Source: Clostridiales bacterium (GTDB lineage Bacteria > Bacillota > Clostridia > Oscillospirales > Acutalibacteraceae). From it: a DNA stretch of 9,224 nt. Numbering within the stretch: the stretch's first letter is position 1; each line of letters opens with the position of its first letter. The notes beneath the pieces were generated by a model that was given only the letters and a program-made list of their open reading frames with translations, did not search any database and was not told where the DNA came from. The stretch is from positions 1 to 9,224 of the forward strand of contig JAAZFZ010000149.1 in NCBI GenBank assembly GCA_012511485.1. Direction: 5' to 3'. Shown one piece after another: positions 1 through 5,228 of the stretch. The position numbers were made by a program, and so were the translations under genes.

Positions 1-2457
1 GGCCATACCTTCAGCGGCTGGATAGATGTTCCCACAACAATGCCTGCGGAAAGCATAACGGTTAATGGCTATTTCATAGTTAACAATTACAAGATTTCAT
101 ATTATGTTGACGGTGAATTGTATCAGGAGGTCGATATTCCCTTCGGCCAAACAATAGTCCTTATCGATGAGCCGACAAAGGAGGGCTACAGCTTCAGCGG
201 CTGGTCTGAGCCTTCTGAAACAATAATGCCTTCACATGATATTACTATCTCAGGCAGCTTTACGGTCAATACCTACACAATCTCCTATGAGGTTGACGGC
301 GAATTCCACATGACCCAGACTTACAACTACGGCGAAGAGATAACACCTCCGGTCGAGCCGACAAAGGAGGGCTATAGCTTCAGCGGCTGGATAGATGTTC
401 CCGCAACAATGCCTGCGGAAAACATAGAGGTTAGTGGCCATTTCACAGTTAATGAATACAAGATTTCGTATTATGTTGACGGCGAATTGTATCAGGAGGT
501 CGATGTTCCCTTCGGCCAAGAGATAGTCCTTATCAATGAGCCTTTGATAATAGGCCATACCTTCAGCGGCTGGTCGGAATATCCCGAAACTATGCCTTCA
601 CATAATATCACGGTCACAGGTAGCTTTACCGTTAACACCTATACAATCACCTACTATGTTGACGGAGTTGAATACTTTAACGAAACCTATGAATACGATG
701 CGCCGGTCACGCCTATTGACTGGCCGGAAAAGACAGGTTATTCCTTCAGCGGCTGGACAAAGGTACCCGAAACAATGCCCGCACAGGATTATTCGGTCAC
801 GGGCTATTTCACAGTAAACGAATACACTATTACCTACTATGTTGACGAAGTTGAATATTTCACCGAGACCTATGAGTATGGTGCTCCGGTCACTCCAATT
901 GACGAGCCGACAAAGACAGGTTATACCTTCAGCGGCTGGCAAAATGTTCCCGATACAATGCCCGCAGAGGATGTCACCGTTACAGGCTCATTCGCAGTCA
1001 ACAATTACAAGATTTCTTATTATGTTGACGATGAATTCTATCAGGAGGTCGAAGTTCCTTTCGGCCAGGAGATAGTCCTTATCAATGAGCCAATAAAGAC
1101 AGGCTATACCTTCAGCGGCTGGTCGGAGCATCCCGAAACCATGCCTGCGGAAGATATAACAATCACAGGCTACTTCACGGTTAACACCTACACAATCACC
1201 TATGAGGTTGACGGCCAATTCTACACCTCCCAGACTTACAACTACGGCGCAGATATTACGCCTGCCGAATACCCGACAAGGGAGGGCTACACCTTCAGCG
1301 GCTGGTCGGAGATGCCTGGAACAATGCCTGCACAGGATTTAGAGGTTACAGGCTATTTCACTGTTAACCAATACTCTATTTTCTACTATGTTGACGCTGT
1401 CGAATACCATAGAGAAGACTATGACTATCAAGCGCAGGTCACACCTATTGAGTGGCCGACAAGGGAGGGCTACACCTTCAGCGGCTGGTCGGAAATACCC
1501 GAAACAATGCCTGCTCATAATTTAACGGTCACAGGCTCATTCACCGTTAACTCCTACACAATTACATATATTGTTGACGGTGACGAGCACAAAACCGAAA
1601 CCTACTCATTCGGTGAACTGGTTATAGCTCTTCCTCCTTTGACAAAGACAGGTTACACCTTCGGAGGATGGTCGAATATACCGGAAACAATGCCTTCACA
1701 TGATGTTGAGGTCACAGGCAGCTTCACCATTAACACCTACACAATCACCTACTATGTTGACGACGTTGAATACTTAGTCGAAGCCTATGAATACGGCGCA
1801 CTGGTTGCTCCTCCCGCACAGCCGACAAAGGAGGGCTACACCTTCAGCGGGTGGTCGCCGTCTATACCCGAAACAATGCCTGCACAGGATGTTATTATCA
1901 CAGGCTCATTGTCAATCAACAATTATAAAATTTGGTATTATGTTGACGATGAACTGTATTATGAAGATGATGTTCCCTTCGGTGAAACGATATTCCTTAT
2001 CGAAGAGCCGACAAAGGAAGGTTATACCTTCAGCGGCTGGTCGGAGCATCCCGAAACAATGCCTGCGGATAACGTAATGATTACAGGCACATTCATTTGC
2101 AATGAATACAAGATTTCATATTATATTGACGATGAATGGTATTGGGAGGAAGATGTTCCTTTCGGTCAGACGATAGTTCTTATCGATGAGCCGACAAAGA
2201 CAGGTCATACCTTCAGCGGCTGGTCGGAGCATCCCGAAACAATGCCTGCGGAAGAAATAACAATCACAGGCTACTTCACGGTAAACACCTACACAATCAC
2301 CTATGAGGTTGACGGCCAATTCTACGCCTCCCAGACTTACGACTACGGCGCAAACGTAATACCTCTGGCAGAGCCGACAATGCATGGTTACAGCTTCAGC
2401 GGCTGGTTGAATATACCCGAAACAATGCCTGCGGAAAATCTGGTTATAACGGGTGAA
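1..2457 (+). repeat. Tandem array of 14 in-frame 183-bp repeat units
   Basis: The codons for the FSGW core (FGGW in one unit) begin at 10, 193, 379, 562, 745, 928, 1111, 1294, 1477, 1660, 1843, 2029, 2212 and 2395. Successive spacings are 183 bp, except two of 186 bp at 193-379 and 1843-2029, where one codon is added (for example SPSIPE in place of SEHPE). The first unit is cut by the window start. The halves preceding FSGW fall into at least three sequence types: KISYYVD-type with VPFGQ.IVLI, TITYEVDGQ-type with QTYNYGA, and TITYYVD.VEY-type with YEYGAPVTPI. All units keep frame, so unit gain or loss would change stalk length without disrupting the protein. Such arrays are prone to collapse in short-read assemblies. 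Confidence 0.9.
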
Positions 2458-2925
2458 TTCATTCTGATTTCACTCACTGCAAGAGAGGGCTCAACAACTA
2501 TCATTGATAATGAGGATAAGTTCATCTACGGCTTGGAACCCGGCCTTGATATTGCAACATTTGAAAGTGTGTATGTCCAGGTTAACGGCAATGCTCACCT
2601 CAGATATCAGACATACTCAATGAACTTAGGCACAGGCACAAAGGTTGAGCTTGTTGACAACCGAACAGATGAGGTGCTCGACACCTACTACATCGTTATC
2701 TTCGGTGACCTTGACGGTAACGGAATGATTAACAGTCTTGATGCTTCAATCCTTCTCAATGCTACCACATACAATACTGACCTTGAGGATTTGGGAGTGG
2801 CGTTTTCAATGGCAGGAAACATTGACGGATTCTCAGGCATTAGCTCCATTGACGCATCAATTCTTATTGCTGCTGTAGCCTATAATACTGACATTGACCA
2901 GCAAACAGGTAGAGTTATCAGTTAG
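1..2925 (+). CDS. Multi-repeat surface/secreted protein with C-terminal dockerin-like module (5' partial)
   Basis: The frame is open from base 1, so the true start and any signal peptide lie upstream; 974 residues are visible and end at TAG 2923-2925. Residues 1 to about 820 are tandem copies of a roughly 61-residue unit with the pattern Y.I.YYVD(G/D)..Y...V..G..I....P.K.GY.FSGW.E.PETMPA..I.ITG.FTVN. This resembles the Listeria-Bacteroides / InlB B-type repeat family, which builds extended stalks on bacterial surface proteins. Residues about 821-900 form a non-repeat region (containing FIYGL and GTGTKVELVDN), followed by a dockerin-like pair of calcium loops: D903-x-D905-x-N907-G with D914, and a degenerate second loop N940-x-D942 with F944 and D951. 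Dockerins dock onto cohesins in cellulosome-like assemblies, so the protein is probably extracellular and non-catalytic in the visible part. No LPXTG motif or C-terminal membrane segment is seen. The partner and ligand are unknown. A terminator follows immediately, so it is not co-transcribed with mraZ. Confidence 0.85.
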   Translation, partial: GHTFSGWIDVPTTMPAESITVNGYFIVNNYKISYYVDGELYQEVDIPFGQTIVLIDEPTKEGYSFSGWSEPSETIMPSHDITISGSFTVNTYTISYEVDGEFHMTQTYNYGEEITPPVEPTKEGYSFSGWIDVPATMPAENIEVSGHFTVNEYKISYYVDGELYQEVDVPFGQEIVLINEPLIIGHTFSGWSEYPETMPSHNITVTGSFTVNTYTITYYVDGVEYFNETYEYDAPVTPIDWPEKTGYSFSGWTKVPETMPAQDYSVTGYFTVNEYTITYYVDEVEYFTETYEYGAPVTPIDEPTKTGYTFSGWQNVPDTMPAEDVTVTGSFAVNNYKISYYVDDEFYQEVEVPFGQEIVLINEPIKTGYTFSGWSEHPETMPAEDITITGYFTVNTYTITYEVDGQFYTSQTYNYGADITPAEYPTREGYTFSGWSEMPGTMPAQDLEVTGYFTVNQYSIFYYVDAVEYHREDYDYQAQVTPIEWPTREGYTFSGWSEIPETMPAHNLTVTGSFTVNSYTITYIVDGDEHKTETYSFGELVIALPPLTKTGYTFGGWSNIPETMPSHDVEVTGSFTINTYTITYYVDDVEYLVEAYEYGALVAPPAQPTKEGYTFSGWSPSIPETMPAQDVIITGSLSINNYKIWYYVDDELYYEDDVPFGETIFLIEEPTKEGYTFSGWSEHPETMPADNVMITGTFICNEYKISYYIDDEWYWEEDVPFGQTIVLIDEPTKTGHTFSGWSEHPETMPAEEITITGYFTVNTYTITYEVDGQFYASQTYDYGANVIPLAEPTMHGYSFSGWLNIPETMPAENLVITGEFILISLTAREGSTTIIDNEDKFIYGLEPGLDIATFESVYVQVNGNAHLRYQTYSMNLGTGTKVELVDNRTDEVLDTYYIVIFGDLDGNGMINSLDASILLNATTYNTDLEDLGVAFSMAGNIDGFSGISSIDASILIAAVAYNTDIDQQTGRVIS
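2698..2904 (+). other. Dockerin-like domain coding segment
   Basis: This part of the first gene encodes two repeats of about 24 residues separated by a linker. The first loop, DLDGNGMINSLD, fits the dockerin calcium loop well (acidic or Asn at positions 1, 3, 5 and 12) and is followed by the helix ASILLNA. The second, NIDGFSGISSID, keeps positions 1, 3 and 12 but has Phe at position 5, so its calcium binding is doubtful; it is followed by the parallel helix ASILIAA. The internal symmetry ASIL(L/I) after each loop is typical of dockerins. Cohesin specificity cannot be read from sequence alone. Confidence 0.75.
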
Positions 2926-2940
2926 GCTTAAAAATCAGAA

Positions 2941-2977
2941 CCGCTTAGGAGCGAAAGCTCCTGGGCGGTCTTTTTTT
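2941..2977 (+). terminator. Rho-independent terminator of the dockerin gene
   Basis: Two arms, CCGCTTAGGAGC (2941-2952) and GCTCCTGGGCGG (2957-2968), pair over 12 bp with two central U-G pairs and enclose a GAAA tetraloop. The stem is followed by TC and seven Ts (2971-2977). It sits 15 bases after the TAG stop, as expected for an intrinsic terminator, and separates the dockerin gene from the dcw operon. Confidence 0.95.
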
Positions 2978-3064
2978 GTCAAAAAATAAATTACTCAACA
3001 CTCAATATATTGTGTTTTATTACCAATGAATAACTATTCCGGGAAAATAATTAGAACAAAACTA
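2978..3064. other. AT-rich intergenic spacer, no gene seen
   Basis: No coding frame with a plausible ribosome binding site is visible on either strand. The only structure noted is a short perfect palindrome, CAATATATTG (3003-3012), flanked by AACAC and GTGTT. It could be an operator-like site or chance in AT-rich DNA. The dcw promoter lies immediately downstream. Confidence 0.5.
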
Positions 3065-3093
3065 TTGCATTAAACAAATTGCTGGGTTATAAT
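3065..3093 (+). promoter_or_regulatory. Predicted sigma-A promoter of the mraZ/dcw operon
   Basis: A -35 element TTGCAT (3065-3070) is separated by exactly 17 bp from a perfect -10 element TATAAT (3088-3093). Transcription would start near 3100 and give a leader of about 70 bases before mraZ. The position just upstream of mraZ matches the usual main promoter of Firmicute dcw clusters. The predicted MraZ-binding hexamers begin inside the -10 and run over the start site, as expected for repression. Confidence 0.8.
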
Positions 3094-3127
3094 TAGGTAG
3101 CAAGTGGAGCCAAAAGGTTTAAATAGG
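3092..3127 (+). promoter_or_regulatory. Predicted MraZ operator: four hexamers at 10-bp spacing
   Basis: ATTAGG (3092-3097), AAGTGG (3102-3107), AAAAGG (3112-3117) and AATAGG (3122-3127) recur at exactly 10-bp intervals, so all lie on one face of the helix. MraZ proteins are known to bind arrays of short direct repeats with this periodicity upstream of their own gene: TGGG-type with 5-nt spacers in E. coli, AAAGTG-type in Mycoplasma. The array overlaps the -10 and the predicted start site, implying autorepression. The link to MraZ is inferred from position and spacing; the repeats are imperfect. Confidence 0.7.
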
Positions 3128-3153
3128 TGAATTTCGGCGGTAAAAAGAGCTTA

Positions 3154-3163
3154 GAAGGAGGGG
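3154..3163 (+). promoter_or_regulatory. Ribosome binding site deciding the ATA start of mraZ
   Basis: The purine run GAAGGAGGGG includes a full AGGAGG (3156-3161). It lies 8 bases before the ATA codon at 3170, which is optimal spacing. An in-frame TAG at 3152-3154 rules out any further upstream start. ATT at 3164 is also in frame but abuts the Shine-Dalgarno sequence, and TTG at 3165 is out of frame and meets TAG after one codon. Confidence 0.75.
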
Positions 3164-3169
3164 ATTGAC

Positions 3170-3595
3170 ATAGAAAAGTTCAGAGGCAAATATCTTCACA
3201 ACCTTGACCAGAAGAACAGGCTGTTTATCCCCGCCAAGTTCAGAGAGATTCTCGGCGAGCGGTTTATTGTCTGCAGGCCGCTTAACGGCGACAAATGCAT
3301 TATGGTCTACTCCGAGAAGGGGTGGGACGAGTTCATGCAGGCTGTTGAGGAGAAATATGAGGGCCGTGAGCTTGTGCTGTTCAAAAGATTTGCAAATGCG
3401 AATATTGACACCGCAGAGCCGGACAAGCAGGGCAGATTCACCCTCAAGGCAGAATTTTGTCAGTTTGCAAATCTTTCACGCGAAGTTTCTGTTGTCGGCG
3501 CCGAAAACCACTTTGAGATTTGGGACATTAAAGAGTGGGCGGATATGGAGGAGAAAGAGGGAGCATTCTTCAAAGGCTTTAATGGCCCGTATTAA
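3170..3595 (+). CDS. mraZ: MraZ transcriptional regulator, apparent ATA start
   Basis: MraZ is a DNA-binding protein of the AbrB-like double-psi beta-barrel type that forms ring oligomers and controls the dcw operon. Read from ATA 3170 the product is 141 residues, the usual family length of about 140-150. It carries both hallmark DxxxR motifs: DQKNR (13-17, followed by LFIPAKFRE) and DKQGR (85-89, followed by FTL), one per half of the duplicated fold. The N-terminal FRGKYLHNLD matches the expected family start, so translation must begin near 3170, although no ATG, GTG or TTG exists in frame between the TAG at 3152 and this region. The first in-frame ATG, at 3302, would delete the whole first motif. 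Either ATA is used, or a single base (ATG to ATA) is wrong or mutated. Promoter and operator-like repeats lie upstream, and rsmH follows 14 bases after the stop. Confidence 0.88.
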   Translation: MEKFRGKYLHNLDQKNRLFIPAKFREILGERFIVCRPLNGDKCIMVYSEKGWDEFMQAVEEKYEGRELVLFKRFANANIDTAEPDKQGRFTLKAEFCQFANLSREVSVVGAENHFEIWDIKEWADMEEKEGAFFKGFNGPY

Positions 3596-3609
3596 CGGAG
3601 GGGTGCGCT

Positions 3610-4569
3610 ATGAAGTTCTCGCATATCCCAGTTTTCCTTCATGAGGCTGTAGATGCTCTTAATATTAGACCCGACGGTGTTTATGTTGACTGCACCGCAG
3701 GTGGCGGCGGGCATTCTCTTGCAATCGCTCAAAAGCTTTCCGAAAAGGGTCGCCTTATCTGCATTGACAGGGACCCAGATGCTGTGAAAACACTCAATGA
3801 GAGGCTCGGCACTTTCCCTAATGTTACAATAGTCCATAATAACTTTTTTAATATAAAGCGAATTCTTGAAATCAACGCAATAGCGGGTGCAGACGGAATC
3901 CTTGCGGATTTAGGCGTCAGCTCCCACCAGCTTGACACACCACTGCGCGGCTTTTCTTTTCATTCCGATGCTCCTCTTGACATGAGGATGAGCAGGCAGG
4001 GCATGACCGCCGCAGAGCTTGTCAATACCTATCCGCAAAAGCGGCTTGAGCAGATTATTTATGCCTACGGTGAAGAAAAGTTTGCGGCTTCAATTGCAAG
4101 GAAGATTGTGGCTCAAAGGCAGATTAAGCCGATTCAAACAACTTTTGAACTTGCAGAACTGATAAAAACGGCAGTGCCTGCCTCTTACAGGAGAGAGGGC
4201 GGTCACCCCGCAAGAAAAACATTCCAGGCAATCCGCATAGAAATAAACGGTGAGCTTGACCAACTGGATAAAGCGGTCCAAGCAATGTTTGACTGCCTGA
4301 CCACAAACGGCAGGCTGGCGGTTATCACCTTTCATTCACTGGAGGACAGGCCCGTAAAGCGGCTCTTTGCAAAGCTCTGTACAGGCTGCATTTGCCCCAA
4401 GAGCTTTCCTGTATGCGTCTGCGGGCAAACGCCCAGGGGTAAGCTTCCCTTTAAGGCTATTGCCCCCAATGAGGAGCAGCTAGAAAAGAACCCGCGCAGC
4501 AGAAGTGCAAGGCTCAGAGTAATCGAAAAGCTGGGAACAGCATCTAACAATAATAATAACAATATTTAA
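3610..4569 (+). CDS. rsmH: 16S rRNA (cytosine1402-N4)-methyltransferase RsmH (MraW)
   Basis: RsmH transfers a methyl group from S-adenosylmethionine to N4 of C1402 in 16S rRNA, tuning the ribosomal P site. The 319-residue product is full length. It shows the SAM-binding loop VDCTAGGGGHS (26-36), the following acidic IDRDPDA, ADLGVSSHQLD, the substrate-region signature GGHPARKTFQAIRIEIN (197 onward), FHSLEDRPVKR (241 onward), a Cys cluster (CTGCICP...CVCG, about 257-271) common in Firmicute homologues, and the conserved C-terminal NPRSRSARLRVIEKL. GGAGGGG (3597-3603) precedes the ATG by 6 bases. After the conserved end comes an unusual tail, GTASNNNNNNI, with six Asn codons in a row. The gene lies directly after mraZ, its normal dcw position, and is probably co-transcribed with it. 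Confidence 0.97.
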   Translation: MKFSHIPVFLHEAVDALNIRPDGVYVDCTAGGGGHSLAIAQKLSEKGRLICIDRDPDAVKTLNERLGTFPNVTIVHNNFFNIKRILEINAIAGADGILADLGVSSHQLDTPLRGFSFHSDAPLDMRMSRQGMTAAELVNTYPQKRLEQIIYAYGEEKFAASIARKIVAQRQIKPIQTTFELAELIKTAVPASYRREGGHPARKTFQAIRIEINGELDQLDKAVQAMFDCLTTNGRLAVITFHSLEDRPVKRLFAKLCTGCICPKSFPVCVCGQTPRGKLPFKAIAPNEEQLEKNPRSRSARLRVIEKLGTASNNNNNNI

Positions 4570-4603
4570 AAATTAAGGGAAATATAAGGTGGGGAGGAGA
4601 AAT

Positions 4604-5059
4604 ATGGCAGGCAATAATAACAATACGGCTTATGATTTTTCAATGTTTGAGCCCAGAAGAGCAAACCCGGTTAAAGAAAAATCAAAGTCAGTTTCAAAAC
4701 CGAAAATCGTGCCTCAGAAGTCGGAGCGGCAACTGGCAGCCGAGTTTTTGCGCAGTATACCCAAGGTTGCGAAGATTTTTGTATTCTCAGTGCTGTGTTT
4801 TGCCGTTATAGGCTCCTCGGTTTTTGCAAAGGCGCAGCTGACAGAAATATCCTATGCCCAGAATGCAGCTCAGGCAAGGCTTGAAAGGGCAGAAGCTGAA
4901 AATACGCGCCTTAAAATGGAGTTCAGCGCTCTTGTTTCACTCGATAAAATAGAAGAGTACGCCCGAAACGAGCTAGGCATGGTCAAATGTGAGAGATACC
5001 AGATAACCTATTTGGATCTGGCAGGTGACGACAAGGTTGTTGTGTCAAAAGTCAGTTAG
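4604..5059 (+). CDS. ftsL: FtsL/DivIC-like septum formation initiator protein
   Basis: This is a 151-residue bitopic membrane protein. It has a cytoplasmic, Lys-rich N-terminus (1-54, beginning MAGNNNNTAYDF), one membrane segment (about 55-75, IFVFSVLCFAVIGSSVF) and an extracytoplasmic coiled coil (about 77-112, with EAENTRLKMEF), then the FtsL/DivIC-type ending EYARNELGMVK...QITYLDL. FtsL works with DivIB and DivIC and recruits or activates FtsW and the septal PBP. Primary sequence in this family is weakly conserved, so the assignment rests on topology, the C-terminal motif and its place between rsmH and the class B PBP. ATG 4604 is preferred over in-frame GTG 4589 because GGGGAGGAG (4591-4599) sits just before the ATG. 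The gap to the next gene is 169 bases, long for this operon, and structured. Confidence 0.85.
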   Translation: MAGNNNNTAYDFSMFEPRRANPVKEKSKSVSKPKIVPQKSERQLAAEFLRSIPKVAKIFVFSVLCFAVIGSSVFAKAQLTEISYAQNAAQARLERAEAENTRLKMEFSALVSLDKIEEYARNELGMVKCERYQITYLDLAGDDKVVVSKVS

Positions 5060-5073
5060 GGATTCTTTTGTTT

Positions 5074-5112
5074 TATGGTTATATGGGGGCATGAATCAGT
5101 CATATAATTATG
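5074..5112 (+). promoter_or_regulatory. Hairpin 1 in the ftsL-ftsI intergenic region
   Basis: Bases 5074-5085 (ending TTATATG) can pair with 5101-5112 (starting CATATAA), giving about 12 bp including three G-U pairs around a 15-base loop. The core TTATATG/CATATAA is perfect over 7 bp. It is AU-rich with no T tract after it, so it is not a terminator. The 3' arm contains TATAAT (5103-5108), but no convincing -35 lies 16-18 bp upstream, so I do not call a promoter. It may be part of an RNA leader together with hairpin 2. Confidence 0.4.
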
Positions 5113-5138
5113 CGAGGGGTTATTTTAAATTCAGCATT

Positions 5139-5213
5139 GGGTATCTCAAAATGAATGGCGGCTAACAGCTTACTGCGGCAGCCGTAAAACACATTTTGAG
5201 AAGCCCTTTTTTT
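5139..5213 (+). terminator. Terminator- or attenuator-like hairpin upstream of ftsI
   Basis: A perfect 10-bp inverted repeat pairs TCTCAAAATG (5144-5153) with CATTTTGAGA (5192-5201). It is extended outward by GGGT (5139-5142) with GCCC (5203-5206) across an A-A mismatch, and inward by CGGCT (5159-5163) with AGCCG (5180-5184). The stem runs straight into seven Ts (5207-5213), the form of an intrinsic terminator. It lies inside what should be one operon, only 15 bases before ATG 5229, so an attenuator or partial terminator is more likely than a full stop. An alternative pairing of ATTCTTTTG (5062-5070) with CAAAATGAAT (5147-5156, one bulge) would break the 5' arm and could act as antiterminator; that part is inference. 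Confidence 0.6.
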
Positions 5214-5228
5214 GAAAGGCAGATGGGT

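Noticed and set aside
250..2385. Several open frames on the - strand and in another + frame across the repeat gene
   Set aside because: They recur with the repeat period, have no ribosome binding sites and encode low-complexity products; they are shadows of the repeat gene.
3003..3012. Palindrome CAATATATTG in the spacer as an operator
   Set aside because: Only 10 bp, AT-rich and about 55 bp upstream of the -35 element; chance is a sufficient explanation.
3165..3193. Perfect -35 hexamer TTGACA at the start of mraZ, suggesting an internal promoter
   Set aside because: At 16-18 bp spacing the downstream hexamers (such as AAATAT) match only half of TATAAT, and a strong promoter already exists at 3065-3093.
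4589..4603. GTG 4589 as the start of the FtsL-like gene
   Set aside because: The codons it would add are the Shine-Dalgarno sequence (GGGGAGGAG) for ATG 4604.
5068..5108. A promoter for ftsI using TATAAT at 5103-5108
   Set aside because: No acceptable -35 at 16-18 bp, no extended -10, and a terminator-like hairpin would lie between it and the gene.
5196..5228. TTG 5196 as the start of the class B PBP
   Set aside because: It lies within the 3' arm of the terminator-like hairpin, has no Shine-Dalgarno sequence, and adds residues encoded by the T tract. ATG 5229 has AAAGG at 9 bases.
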